64,000 nucleotides of DNA from Paralithodes platypus (taxonomy: Eukaryota > Arthropoda > Malacostraca > Decapoda > Lithodidae): assembly GCA_032716605.1 (NCBI GenBank), contig CM064512.1, positions 30,867,827-30,931,826 of the forward strand, given 5' to 3'. The notes beneath the pieces were generated by a model that saw nothing but the letters and a program-made list of their open reading frames with translations, was not told the origin of the DNA and ran no database searches. This document shows positions 23,321 to 35,871 of this stretch, piece after piece. Both the position numbers and the translations under genes were made by a program. Position 1 is the stretch's first letter. Each line of letters begins with the position of its first letter.

Positions 23321-24069
23321 ATTCCCTTCGAAGGAACTGCAGTTCGCTAAAAGGGGCTCCAGTCCTGAAGCTCTTCTTGACATACAGTGTGCTTGCTTAA
23401 CAATACAGAATGGTTGATAGCCTCTGAAGTATTATTTTAACTACATTACTCCCTTAGATCTATACAGCAGAGGTCGAAAGCTGAACATGTGGACCAATCA
23501 GTGTTAGTGGATCATACAGAAGCGGAAACTGATGAATACCCATTGGTGATTGTGAAGATATGTTGCTGACACTGGGTGAAGCTGGTGGAAATACTGCGGC
23601 AGTAGTATGGTTGGACAGAGTGTCAGCGTGCATTTAGTTAGGAGGTCAACATTTTTATTATTTTCAGTTAATGTTAATATCATACCAATGAAAAACGTGT
23701 TGCATTTTGTCAATACATCTCGCTGTGAATAACGAACGTTTAATTTACTATCCTATGATTCGAACACATTCCTAGCACACCTGTTAAGTGAAATTGACAG
23801 TTCGCAATACTTTCATTTAGTAATTTTAATTCAATTATGTACCAGGAAAACACTCCCTGATGTGCAGCACGTATTTACTGAACACCCTGTATAGAGAACA
23901 GAGGGATAAACTCCCAAATGACTGCCAAATTCTCACAGGTTCTCCCTAAATTATTTAAATCGTCTAATATTAGTCAGGATATCAACAAACATGTCACCTT
24001 CGCATTGAAGGGGCTTGTATTATTCGGATAATAAGTTAAACAACCAATACCGCAGACTTCATTGTTAAT
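23321..24069. other. no gene or recognised repeat seen
   Basis: AT-rich sequence without a credible coding frame. Confidence 0.45.
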
Positions 24070-25000
24070 TTTTTCCGGTGTCAAAATTTCAATTATCTTT
24101 ATAAATGGTCTAATTAAAACTCACGGTTTGTCCTGTTTTCGAAATGTCTTCCATCCCACTTGTTGCCACCGAGAATATTTGGTCTGAATCTTGGTCTGGA
24201 AATACGGAAAATAATGAGAAGGAAATATAAAGACGAGTCTTTCTGTTAGAGCTAAGCAAATATTATATTTGTATGTGTGTATAATGGCTCGGGTCATTAA
24301 GATTGTCTTGTTTACTTCCGTTTCCATTTACTGCAGAGAATAATTTGTGTAGGGTAGAGTGGAATAACAAGAACATAACACAGATAATAACTACTTTAGG
24401 ACTATGCTTTCAATCCCTTTCTTGTAGCATTAAATCTATGATTGCCATTTACGTACTTTTTACTGCAGCCGATGCATTAATCAATATTTGTGGTTGAGTC
24501 GATTAGCATGAATGTTGCGTTATAGATATATGTTAAGTAACTATTACATACAGTATATTTTATTTGCTTTCCATGAATACAGACATGCCTTATCTCTATA
24601 TTCCAAATTATTCTAACGTCAGTCAAATTTAAACATGATAATACTTGAACGATTTGTTTTCTACCACGGAAACATACTTAGAACATTGATTTTATGCATA
24701 GTAATACAATTATATGATATGTCTGTTTGTATTTTGTTAATGTTAGCTAAATAATTTGATAAGCAAAAGACCCATATTCGTATATCAATGTACATAGAAA
24801 ACATGAAATGGAAAGTTGTAAGTCGTAAGGGAGAGAGACACCACAAATGCATATGCATTTGTAGGAAAACATTAATGCATAGCACATGGTACGATAGCAG
24901 AAAGATGGAAATCAGAAGTGGAATTAGGACAATCCTTTTCCAGTCGCGGCCATTTTGCATACCTTGCCCAGTTTGCCCCATTGATATGTATACTCTCTCT
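24070..25000 (+). repeat. unnamed diverged repeat, copy 1
   Basis: Two blocks (about 24070-24260 and 24870-25000) match, in order and orientation, blocks at 27000-27190 and 27290-27420. Examples are CTTCCATCCCACTTGTTGCC against CTCCCACCCCACTTGCTGCC and GCGGCCATTTTGCATACC against GCCGCCATGTTGTATACC. Copy 1 has about 500 bp more between the blocks. No coding frame or inverted ends were recognised. Confidence 0.6.
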
Positions 25001-25432
25001 GCTCATTTCAGAGCCCGAAACTTGAGGGGGCAAAATTAAACATAAACTTGACACACGCGAGAGTTTACTAGACCAGCCCATCTTAACCTATTTAGTATGG
25101 TCTCGCCTTTCTTTACTTTATTCTGACTATGGTTAAACGATTATAGTCAATTTGAGAGGCATGGTGTGAGAGTAAAGGGGAATGTTGAGAGTCGGTGACA
25201 CAGACTTACGGGAACAATTGGCCGTAGCTGTTATGTCTCTACATTCACGCTTCATCGCGAAACTATTTTTATGTATTTTTACTTAATTTTATTGCATTGG
25301 GTTATGTTAGGTGTTAGGTTGGTTAGGTTAGTTAATTCAATACGATTAAGTATATATACATTGAAATAGAATCGTGAATAGGCGTGAATGTCAAGGAATA
25401 GTGGCTGCTGCCATGGCCTTCCTAGTCATTCG

Positions 25433-25705
25433 TAAAGGTTATGAGTGTTTGTATTGCATTCTCAAGTGAATAGTATGACTCAAATCGTGATAACAATAAT
25501 GTAAACATTATATGAGAAATGACTACTTTCATAGGTAGAACCCCAAACAAAATAATGCGCAATACAACCTCGACACAGACCTGTATACTTCTTACAGTGG
25601 CAAAGTTTATGAGTGTTAATAATGCATTTTCAAGTAAATAGTATACCTCATATCCTGATAACAACAATTTATACATTTAATATATTGGAAATTACTACTT
25701 TTCAC
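25433..25705 (+). repeat. 168-bp tandem duplication
   Basis: A segment starting TTATGAGTGTT at about 25439 recurs at about 25607, diverged, with shared blocks such as TTCAAGT(G/A)AATAGTAT and AATGACTACTTT / AATTACTACTTT. No function is evident. Confidence 0.65.
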
Positions 25706-26280
25706 GGCTCTGTGTAGAGACCCGTGTGCATTTGTTTTGTTGGCAGCCATGTTTCTTGAGCTGGTCTAGCAGACGAAGGCGTCCTCGCAGAACTGAGGGG
25801 GGTTAGCACATCCAGAGAGTATTATATATCTATGGTTTGCCCTCGTGAACAGCTGCCGCCAAGAATACTGATGATTAAAAGCCTGTTTGTATGTTGATGA
25901 ATTTAACTTTTTTTATAACTACATAAGCTTTTAACGATTTTGTTCTGTTTTGAAAGACCTGAGGCAGTAGAACTTGTGCAAAGCTTCACACCTTTATTTC
26001 ATGGAGTAATAATATATAATGTTTGCCAGGATAGAATCAAAAGGTCGCCATCACATTAAATGGGTTAAATGTATGAAGAGCAAGCGACGTATCAATATTT
26101 TCACTGTTCACGGTGGTGAAATGTTCACTGCGCGGTGGGTGTTAAGGGACCCCATTCCCTTTCATGCTTAGCCACATTGGTTTTCAGATTGTATGACGCT
26201 CACCCCATTAATTTAGCGATTTCAAGACCTTTCTCCCTATTATGTTGTCAATATTATGATCTTTCGTGCCATTTAAGTTT

Positions 26281-26297
26281 ATATATATATATATATA

Positions 26298-26366
<69 letters not shown>
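26281..26366. repeat. TA microsatellite
   Basis: A nearly pure (TA)n tract of about 85 bp with one AATG interruption. Confidence 0.95.
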
Positions 26367-26372
<6 letters not shown>

Positions 26373-26536
26373 TTAGTGTTTTAATTAAACCTAAATATAT
26401 ACCCTTCCATCCTTAACGAAATTAATTTAGTCACTAGGTACTTACTACCCCATACAACCGACAACCTCCCACAAGATGAGTAAAATCGTTTACCTAGAAT
26501 AAATTAATAAAAAATATTATTATTATAATAATTTGC

Positions 26537-26982
26537 TTAACCCGTACAGCCGCAGCGACACGTCTGACGCGTCGGCGATGTATGTAACGCACAGCCCCAG
26601 AGACGCGTCTGACGCGTCATTCTAATTGCGCCGACCGTAACCTCAGGTGTAGCCACTCAAGAGGGCTCAGGTTTGTATGGGAACTGTGTACGTATCCCAT
26701 GCAACCGTGACGATGGTTGAAAACTCTCAAAGTCCACGTGCGTGCGCGTGAGCGCGCAATAACCTGTTTTTTTGGGGTAATTGCCTTCAATTTTTTACTC
26801 TTGTAAAATACGTTTTTGGGGGCTCTGTAGGACCATTCTTTAAGCTTTTTGAGCGGTTTTTCGTGGTTTTTCCTTCATTCCTAACCCATTCGCTATTGTT
26901 TCTGGAATAAAACCATTTTTTGAAAACCGGCCGGGTTCTGGTGAACAAACATTACAAAACTAGCCGGGGCTCCACGGGTTAA
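26537..26982 (+). mobile_element. 446-bp TTAA MITE (copy E)
   Basis: The ends are TTAACCCGTACAGCCGC and, from the right, TTAACCCGTGGAGCCCC. The left part carries GACACGTCTGACGCGTC (26557-26573) and GACGCGTCTGACGCGTC (26602-26618), 45 bp apart, the first centred 28 bp from the TTAA edge. The interior shares long blocks with the MITE at 35971-36388 (GTATGGGAACTGTGTA, AACCCATTCGCTATTGTTTC). There is no coding capacity. Confidence 0.85.
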
Positions 26983-26999
26983 CTACCTTGAATAATATT

Positions 27000-27420
27000 A
27001 TGATCTTCGTTCTCTGCACTGTCAGAAATTCAATTATTTTGGCCAATGTTTTAATTATAACTCCCAGTTTATCCCGTTGGTTCAATGACTCCCACCCCAC
27101 TTGCTGCCAGCGAGAATAATGGCTGGGAAGTTGGATCTGCAAATATGGATATAATGATGAGGAAATGTCAAGACGAGATGTGGCACTCAACTAAAAGAGG
27201 TTTAGTATTACATTTAATACTGATATATTGTTGGATAATGGAAAGCTTCAAACAGAATAAAAAACATTGAGCGACAGATATGTCCACAAACAGGAATACA
27301 TTAATGGCACCGTGCGAGGAACGCTAGAAGAGATGGAGACTCAGAGGATTTACATCAATCCCTCTTCGATCGCCGCCATGTTGTATACCTTTTATGTTTG
27401 CCACCGCCTAGAACTCTTAT
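27000..27420 (+). repeat. unnamed diverged repeat, copy 2
   Basis: The shorter partner of 24070-25000, starting 18 bp after copy E. Confidence 0.6.
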
Positions 27421-29429
27421 CCCTTTTAGTAGTATGAAGCATTACATAATTTTATAATGTCTATCATTATATGAGTTTAATGAACTTATTTATGTTATGT
27501 AGGTGTTAATTGGTTATTTAAGATGGTATGTGCCCTTTAACTATCTACGACTTAAAAACTGCAACCAAATTGTCTAATAATTCGTCAAAATATCTTGAAA
27601 TGGTCAAGACCTCCAACATTATGACGTAATTCTTATTGTCATTTTATCTACATAATATCATAGTGTCTCAAGTACCTGTAACTCCAACAGTTATTTTGTT
27701 TTCCCCGAAACTGAATAAACTTTGTGTGAACAAGAATACAATTAAGATGATGACATTGCTTCTCCCTATAAGACCATAAATGTTGATTTGCAAAACCACT
27801 CAGTATGTAGATTGTCATATTATTTCTGCGACTCAGTTTTCTATACAAATATTTTGTAGATCCGAAATGGTTTTGTCCTTTGGGAACCGTAGCTTCAACA
27901 GGAATAAGATAACAGGAGAGGCAGTGACGAACATGCGTATTTTCAGACATTTCGATATGTTTAGTATGTCATCATCAATGATCTAAATAATTATTAACAA
28001 ATGTATCCCCTATTAAAATGATTTGTTATGCAAATGTACAAACATTTCGCAATTTATAACACTTATATTAATAAAAGTGGGTCGGCAGACAACATGTTAC
28101 TCAACTGGGACTTGTTAAGTTAAGTCTTTAAATCCCTATTCGAAGAAATATCCACTATTTTGAAATTATGTTTGATTATCAAAGTATTGTGCAACTCAAA
28201 GGGTTAACAGTTAATTAACCTTCATGTTGGATGGGACTCGTCAGCCTCGGTCAGCAACCCGTCTAGTCTGTCTAGCGGAGTAACTCATACAAATCTTTAC
28301 TAGTCACCTAAGGGTGAAGCAGGTTGGTAAATGGACTACTTGTGGTCAAGTGGTGAATCCTATAAGTCATTAAATAAAACTGCCACAGGTTGTCCTTCTC
28401 ACAATGAACAGGTCCACATGGGGGTGATTTGTTTATGACCACCCTAAAAAAGGGGAGTAAAGCGACTGGCATTAGATAGATAATTAAGCTAAAACAAAGA
28501 TTACTTGTTGCCACTCACCTATCAGTGCTTGGTATATGATGTTACAGTACTGTGCCATATTTATTACAGCATCAATACACAATAGTTACGGGGTAGTCAA
28601 TATGGCGTTAGAGCAAAACAAGGTAAATCACCCACTGAGCTTTTTCTGGGTTGCCCTGCTGGCAGTGGATGTCGATGATTGACGCAATACTGTTATTAAT
28701 TCCTGGAGGGGTACATGGGGAAGGAGGGGGGGGGGGGTCATAGGGGACTACTGGGGTAACATGGAGGGGGTTGGGGTTAGGGGCTAATAATGAAGGAGGC
28801 TCGTAAACAGTAATGGGATCAAGGATAATTGATAATGCAGGGTAGGTGAGGGAGGGGGAGCGACCAATTTGGTAGTAGCTCAAAGGGAATATATATTGAA
28901 TACTGTTACTGATTGTGAGGTTATAATATACTGTATACTGTATATATACACCCACACATAGATTGAAAGTAAAATAATTGAACTGGTCTGTTAATGTTTA
29001 TACTATTCGAAATATAAAACGCATCATAGGTAGAACACAAGTTTCGAGGGTGACATTGGTATGTCATGGGCCACCAGAGCACATCACCATATACTGTAGA
29101 GTCCTAACAGATATAGGGGAGGGTAATGACGAGTGACGCTGCTGAGTTATTATCCAGGTTGCTTCTCTCCTGCAGATCCAGCCTCGTCTCTCTCCCGCCT
29201 CCTCCATACTTTAGTCCCCTTGCAGCTATATATTCATCCCTGTATTGAGTAATTTTTTGTGCTAATAGTGCAGTAATTGATGTATGGTCCCATGAAGCAT
29301 AGCTACATTACATAATGTGTCAGGTAATCCATAATGCTTACTGTATATTCCTAAGGAATGGTCCTAGTAAAATGTAATATTGTTCATTATCCCGTGTAAG
29401 CAAAGAGAGACACTTGCAAATAATGTAAC
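27421..29429. other. no gene seen
   Basis: AT-rich DNA. A poly-G run at about 28725-28737 lies in a G-rich, Pro-coding stretch on the minus strand (28608-28955) that I could not tie to any family. Confidence 0.4.
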
Positions 29430-30240
29430 CTTTGTGTTATGTTACCTTTGAGTTTGTGTAGACATTTTCATCTAGTTTTCCACAACGACCCACCACACAA
29501 TCACTCAAAAACTCATGTGATGAGGACATCTGATCTATTAACTATTTCTGATTGGGGCAGAGATAATCTTGTTACTTGCAATGCTTCCATGACCCAATTT
29601 ATCCTAACTACCCATAGCAATCTTCCACCAGACTATCAATTATCCTTCAACAATACACAAATTAACCCTTCATATTCTTTCAATATTCTTGGTGTATCTT
29701 TTTCATCCGACCTTTTCATGGAAAGATCATACTACCACTCTTGCTGAAACAGCTTACCAGAAGTTAGGTGTGCTCAACCATCTCTGTGGGTTCTTTACCA
29801 CCGCATAATTTCTTCTCTGTATAAGGGCACAGTGCGGCCATGTATCGAGTATTGCTCGCATGTGTGGGAAGGTTCCACCCACACCGCACTACTCAAAGAA
29901 TAAAGTCAAATCATTTTGCCTCATCAACTCACTTCCTCTTACTAATTCCCTACATTCTCTTTCTACACACTGCAATGCTCGTTCACTCTTCTATCGCTAA
30001 TACAATTATCAGTGCTCTTCAGAACTCTCTTAGTGTATACTCCCTCCCTTGCGGTGAGTGTGAGGCACCCACCCTTCAACACAATCCTAATCATATTCTG
30101 CCCAGCTCTACAACCCAAGAATTAGCAAAATGTCTCAGTCTTCTACTCAACAAGTGAACTCTGTAATTCTCTCCCTCAATCAATCTTTTCTTCATACTAT
30201 GCTTTAAACTTCATCTACATTTGCAATATTCAGGTTATCG
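29430..30240 (+). pseudogene. jockey-like LINE fragment
   Basis: This decayed copy of the C-terminal half of the family at 14753-17290 shows TISDWGRDNLVTCNASMTQF, then NILGVSFSSDL, then frameshifted RPCIEYCSHVWEGS and C-terminal traces. Multiple stops and shifts. Confidence 0.7.
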
Positions 30241-30385
30241 ATTACTAATAGATACAAATATAATAGTGTACAGTACAAATTAGAGTAAGGATTTAGAGAT
30301 ATTCTATTTTAATTTTATCAACTGTGCGAAGCAGAGTGGTATCGCTCACACAGATCCCACCCGTATACTGTGCACCACCAATCAG

Positions 30386-30436
30386 CTTGTCTGTCGTCGT
30401 CCGTCGTCATCCGTCTGTCGTCCGTCGTCCGTCCGG
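30386..30436. repeat. CCGTCGT-type minisatellite
   Basis: Short tandem CCGTCGTC/CCGTCTGTC units mark the left part of the AGGTCA-rich repeat and precede its conserved block at 30437. Confidence 0.8.
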
Positions 30437-31655
30437 AAACTCCTCCTAGACCGTTCAATGGATTTTCACCAAATTTCACAGATATATTCATTTGGTCAAT
30501 GTGAAGGTCAGTCAAAAAATTTTTTTTCAATTTAACTTAAAGGTTTAGGTCAAAGGTTAAGGTTAAAAATAAGGTCAATATTTCATGTCTTAATTTTTAC
30601 TCAAATGTCTTAATTTTCACTATACTTGTTACTGGTAACCTCGATACCTTATGGACTAAATTTTAGATAAATATTCTGAAGGGTAAGGTCAAAGATCAAG
30701 GTCAAAATATGTTGTTTATTAGTATTTCTTATATTAACTGTTATATTATCAATAGACTTACCATGTATATTCGGAATACTTAGGCCAAGGTCATACAAGG
30801 AACTATACAATTCCATAACAAAGGTCAAGCTCACAGGTCAAGGTCAAATAAAAGGTCAAAATGCTAATGTCTTTACTTTTCATGCAAACTTCCCAACATT
30901 TGGTGATATACAGTAGCTGCACTATAAATTATAAGGAAAATAATACATTCTGAAAGACCTATCATAAAGGTCAGTTTGAAGGTCAAAGGTCAAGGTCAGC
31001 TATTATATAAATATATATGAAACTAACTGATGGGTTTTAATGAAATTAGTCATGCTTATTTGATTTTCCTGGGCAATGTAATGTCAATGAACAAAACAAT
31101 TTACTCTTACATAAAGGTAAAGGTTAAAATTCAACTTATACTATTTATTTTTAGTTTTTATTCAAATGTCTTCATTTTCACTATACAAGTTACTGGTAAC
31201 CTTGATATCGTATTGCCCAAATTTTAGATAAATATTCTAAAGGGTAAGATCAAAGTTCAAGGTCAAATGCCAAAATAGGTTTTCTACTAGTATTTCTTAT
31301 ACTAACTTTTAGATTCTCACTAGGCTTACCATGCATATTCAGAATACCTAGGCCAAAGTCATACAAGAAACTATTCAATTCCATATGACATGTCAAGGTC
31401 AAATAAAAGGTCAATATGCTATTTTCTTAACTTTTCATGCAAACTTCACAACATTTGGTGAGATAGTTGCACTTTAAGTGAAAAGGAAAATAATAAATGT
31501 TAGAGACATAAAGGTCAAGATAAAGGTCATAGGTCAAGATCAACTATTCTATTAGTATATATGAAACTAACTGATGGGTTTTAATGAAATAAGGCATGCT
31601 TATTTGACTTGCACGGGCAATGTCAATGCAAACAAAAATGTACCCTTACATACAA
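30437..31655 (+). repeat. AGGTCA-rich interspersed repeat, left part
   Basis: The repeat starts with a block reading AAACTCCTCCTAGACCGTTC and contains dense AGGTCA hexamers, many in direct repeat: AGGTCAAGGTCA near 30836 and AAGGTCAAAGGTCAAGGTCA near 30978. An internal unit of about 540 bp recurs (ACTAACTGATGGGTTTTAATG at about 31022 and 31566). AGGTCA is the nuclear-receptor half-site; whether any receptor binds here is unknown. The repeat is split by a LINE at 31660. Confidence 0.8.
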
Positions 31656-31663
31656 ATCAATGT

Positions 31664-32797
31664 CACAGGACAGGAGAAGAATTCAAAACCCAGCTCAACA
31701 AAATAAAATCAGAAGTGGAAACCCTGGGGAACCCAACACCAAATATTATATGGCTAGGAGACTTTAACCTACCAAACATTAAATGGAGACAACTAGAAAA
31801 CCAGTTAGTGGCAAATAACACCGGAGAAGCAAATACTAATACGAGAGAGCTTTTTGAACTTTGTGATTTTTTTAGTCTTACCCAACATATTGCTGAACCC
31901 ACACGGGAAAACAATATCTTAGACCTGGTCTTCACTAACAACGACTCTCTAGTACACAGCATTAACATATCGGACACAACATACTCAGATCATAAATTAA
32001 TTGAGATCAAAACAACCTTAGAAAGTGTACAGACAACCTCAGAATCGAGAAAAAAACCCGGCCCCTTCAGTAAATTTAACTTCAATAACAAAAACATTAG
32101 GTGGGAAGAGGTAAATCAAGAAATGGAGGAAATAGACTGGGAAGATTTAATGGATAACCTGACACCAGCAGAATGTCTAGTCTTAATAACAGAAACCATG
32201 ACCCAAATCTGTAGCCACCATATACCTGCAAGACAAACAAAACGAAGAAGCAACCAAGATCAGGAAAGGAGGAGGCTGTACAGAAGAAAATTACTCACAC
32301 AAAGACACACACATCAAAATCTACAGGATAGGCAAAAGGTCGAAATAGATAGAGAAATTGTAGAAATTGAACAAAGGCTAAGAATATCATATGAACTACA
32401 ACATATGGAAGAGGAGAGGAAAGCTATTGCAGGTATAAAGGAAAATTCCAAATACTTCTTTTCATACGCCAAACAAAAGGCTAAAACAACATCAAACATC
32501 GGCCCACTGAGCAAAGGGGACGGCTCTTTCACAGGGGACAAAAAGGAAATGAGCGAACTCTTAAGCAGGCAGTATGAAATGGCATTCAGTGAGCCTGATG
32601 AAACAAAAGTCATCAGAGACCAAAATATATTTTTCATGGAAACCTCCCCCACGGAAACCCCTCAGATGCTGGATATTGATTTCGGTCCAAAAGACATAGA
32701 AGAGGCCATTTCCAACATGCCATCCCACTCGGCACCAGGCCCGGACTCTTGGAATTTGATCCTAATGAAAAAATGTAAGGAAAACCCCTGGCTATAA
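31664..32797 (+). pseudogene. L2/CR1-like endonuclease C-terminal part and linker
   Basis: The frame shows IIWLGDFNLPNIKW (catalytic Asp/Asn), TRENNILDLVFTN and YSDHKLIE (catalytic Asp/His), followed by a long charged linker with a RRRLYRRKLL block, KYFFSYAKQK and APGPDSW at the start of RT. The ATG of this frame at 31574 lies in the host repeat and is fortuitous. A shift near 32790 moves coding to the next register. Confidence 0.8.
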
Positions 32798-34318
32798 TGT
32801 GGAGAAGGAGTCTAGACACTGGTGACATACCAGATAGCTTGAAAAACGCAATAATTGCCCCACTGCATAAAGGAGGGAGTAAAGCACTACCAAAAAACTA
32901 CCGCCCGGTAGCTCTAACCTCTCACATCATTAAAGTTTTCGAGCGAGTCCTGCGAAGCAAAATTTCAACATTCATGGAGACAAATTAACTACACAACACC
33001 GGTCAACATGGGTTCAGAGCGGGAAGATCATGTCTCTCACAACTTTTGGAACACTATGACAAAATTCTTAAAGCGCTAGAAGAAAAGAAAAACGTGGATG
33101 TCATTTACACCGATTTTGCTAAGGCATTTGATAAATGTGACCATGGTATAATAGCCCACAAACTGAAAGCAAAAGGTATAACTGGGAAAATCGGACGGTG
33201 GATATACAATTTCCTCGTAAACCGAAAACAATCGGTAGCAGTAAACCAAGTCACTTCTGAGCCTTCGGATGTCAAAAGCTCAGTGCCCCAAGGAACAGTG
33301 CTAGCGCCCTTCTGTTCCTCATACTAATTTGCGACATAGATACCAACACCAGACACAGTATGGTGTCGTCTTTTGCTGATGACACAAAATTAAGCAAGAT
33401 AGTAAACACACAAGAGGACACGGGCCGACTGCAGGAAGACATGAATGTAGTGTTCCAGTGGACCAGGGAAAACAACATGCAATTCAATGAGGAAAAATTC
33501 CAATTAATACGGTACGGAGATAATAATGGTGTTAAAGAAATTACAAATTACTTAACAGAATCTAACCACATAATAGAACGGAAAGACAGTGTGAAAGACC
33601 TTGGGGTATTAATGTCTGAAAATATGTGTTTCAAAGTACATAACCAGGTCAAAGTGGCGGCTGCGAAACGTCTAACGGGTTGGATTCTGCGTACTTTTAA
33701 AACACGCGGTGAATTGCCTATGATAACGCTCTTCAAATCTCTAGTGCTACCGCGGCTTGAATACTGTAGCGTATTAACATCCCCATACAAAGCAGGTGAA
33801 ATAAATGACGTAGAGAGTGTTCAAAGAAATTTCACTTCGCATATAAGTTCGATAAAACATCTACACTATTGGGAGCGTTTAAGAGCACTGAATCTGTACT
33901 CACTGGAACGTAGAAGAGAACGTTACCTAATAATATACACGTGGAAAATCGCAGAGGGTTTAGTACCAAACCTACATACTCCGATAGTCATGAAACTCAG
34001 TGATAGGAGAGGCTGGGAATGCGAAATCCCCCGGATGAATAACAGGGGTGCTATGGGCTCTCTGCGAGAGGGCTGGTTATCACACAGAGGCCCACGTCTC
34101 TTCAACAAACTCCCACGGCGAGTAAGAGACATGAGGGACATCTCGTTAGACAACTTCAAGAGAGCCCTAGATGTCGAACTGCAAAAAGTGCCAGACGAGC
34201 CCATCCTCGCAAGGGAGCGAGCTGTCGCTTCAAACAGTCTACTGCACCAAATCACCACCCATAACGAGGGCGTCGCGCTCCTTGGTGCCGCTAGAGGAGC
34301 GGCGAACACATCCAAAGG
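32797..34318 (+). pseudogene. L2/CR1-like reverse transcriptase
   Basis: RT blocks appear in order: IAPLHKGGSKALPKNYRPVA, a TAA at 32986-32988, HGFRAGRSC, YTDFAKAFDKCDHG and VPQGTVLAP. A one-base loss near 33313 is followed by the catalytic SSFADDTKLS loop and the C-terminal LPRLEYCS, ERRRERYLIIY and GPRLFNKLPRRVRD segments. There is one stop and two shifts, so it is inactive but not old. Confidence 0.85.
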
Positions 34319-34449
34319 TAAGGTGAAGGTCATAGGTCAAATTTAAATATTTATTAAAAAAGATTACTCACATTTTTGGAAAACTTGCTGTGGTATGACT
34401 TATTACATACATATTATATATATCAAACTTTGCATCAATATTGTAATAG
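34319..34449 (+). repeat. AGGTCA-rich repeat, part between LINE and MITE
   Basis: Resumes with AAGGTGAAGGTCATAGGTCA immediately after the LINE. Confidence 0.65.
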
Positions 34450-34938
34450 TTAACCCTTCCAGCCCGGGTGTCATTGTGAAAGGACACCGCGAAAGAAGGG
34501 CAGGAGCCCGGGTGTCCTATTAAAAGGCAGTAAGCTTGAAAGCCTATTAAGCTTGGTCTGAACGCTGTGCGTCCGACACATGTAAACAAAGCCGATCGTT
34601 GCGTCACCGCACCTCCGAAAACAATAAGGAGACGTCGGATCAATGTTATTGTTGTGACGTCAGACGAAATTAGTGTCTGAAAAGCTCCGATATTGTCAAC
34701 ATCGCGGCAACATTCGCTCCACTAAAATCGTCATCACAACTGAACCAGTTGACTTACAGAGCTCTACTCAATGCCAGTCTACAGATTGAAATCCGCACTA
34801 CGTTTATAGATGCGTGGGAAATTTCTAGCAGTTAAAATAAACAAAAATACGGTAGCCTAGGCCTAGATGTTTTTCGGCCAGATCGCCCGGGTACCCCGCA
34901 CTGTCATTAGGAGGGCTAGCCCGGGCCAGGAGGGTTAA
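34450..34938 (+). mobile_element. 489-bp TTAA MITE (copy H)
   Basis: The terminal inverted repeats are good (TTAACCCTTCCAGCCCGGG and TTAACCCTCCTGGCCCGGG). GGTGTC at 34467-34472 pairs with GACACC at 34483-34488, a palindrome centred 27.5 bp from the TTAA edge. CCCGGGTGTC recurs 44 bp downstream with a decayed second arm. The interior is unrelated to copies A-C despite almost the same length. Confidence 0.8.
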
Positions 34939-35871
34939 GGTTAGAGGTCAAGGTCAAAACAAGAGTGTTGTAATTTTCTCTAAACTCCTCTTAGACTATT
35001 TAATGTATTGTCTCCAAATTATACAGGCAAATTCAGTTGGTCAATGCGACAACCATCCAAATATATGTATTTTATTTTAAGTCAAAGGTAAAAGGTCAAG
35101 GTCACAGTATATGATCACTATTTGTAATCAATAAGTTTATATATGAATTACACCATATTCATAATGCTAGTCAATACGAACATTGCTGTTAAGCTAATTA
35201 AATCCTCGATAAGAAATTCTGAGGTCGAAGGTCAAAGTCAATGGTCAAGTTTAAAGGTCAAAATATGCTATTTACTAGTATTTCCTATTTAATTTAAGAT
35301 TCTCATTAGGCATATCATGCATATTCGGAATGCCTAGACCAAGGTCATACAAGAATAAACATAATTCCATTTGATAGGCCAAGGTCACAGGTCAACATCA
35401 AATATAAGGTCAATATGCTAATGTCTTTACTATTCATGTAAACTTAACAAAATTCGTTGAGACAGTTGTGCTTTAAGGGAAAATTAAAATTTTAAATTTT
35501 CAGACATTATGAAGGTCAAGATGAAGGTCAAAGGTCAGGGTAAACTATTCCTTTAATACCACTGAAACTAACTGATGATCTTTAATGAAATTTGACACTC
35601 TTAATTGATTTTCTAGGGTTACGTCAAGACAAACACAAATATAATTCTACATAAAGGTCAAGGTCACAGGCCAAGGTGAAAAGTTAACCTTCATCATAAA
35701 AAAATACTAAATTTTTGATAAGCTGATAACTGTTAGTTGCATTTTACATAAATAACATATATTTCAATCATATATACAGTATATATATATATTATAATAC
35801 TTAAGGTTAATAGTCAAGGTCAAAGAACAAAAGAAGAGTTAATAATTTTCTTTAAACTCTTCCTAGACTGC
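34939..35871 (+). repeat. AGGTCA-rich repeat, right part
   Basis: The AGGTCA-rich pattern continues, with the AAACTCCTCTTAGACTATTT block repeated at 34981 and again (AAACTCTTCCTAGACTGC) at 35854. Direct hexamer repeats occur near 35085, 35225, 35515 and 35655. A TATATA tract lies near 35775-35792. Confidence 0.75.

Larger units (their letters stand above)
31660..34318 (+). mobile_element. L2/CR1-like LINE, 5'-truncated
   Basis: The element is inserted in the AGGTCA-rich repeat, whose sequence resumes at about 34319. It encodes part of the endonuclease and a complete RT region in three registers. Its 3' end (GGCGAACACATCCAAAGG) resembles that of the related copy at 40165-41335. The 5' junction lies inside the endonuclease domain. 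Confidence 0.8.

Noticed and set aside
28170..28206. TTAA MITE ending at about 28206
   Set aside because: GGGTTAA alone is too short a signal and no opposite end was found.
28608..28955. Pro-rich minus-strand frame of 115 codons
   Set aside because: It crosses a poly-G tract that yields the Pro run; vague likeness to the LINE ORF1-like frame at 957-1250 was too weak to claim.
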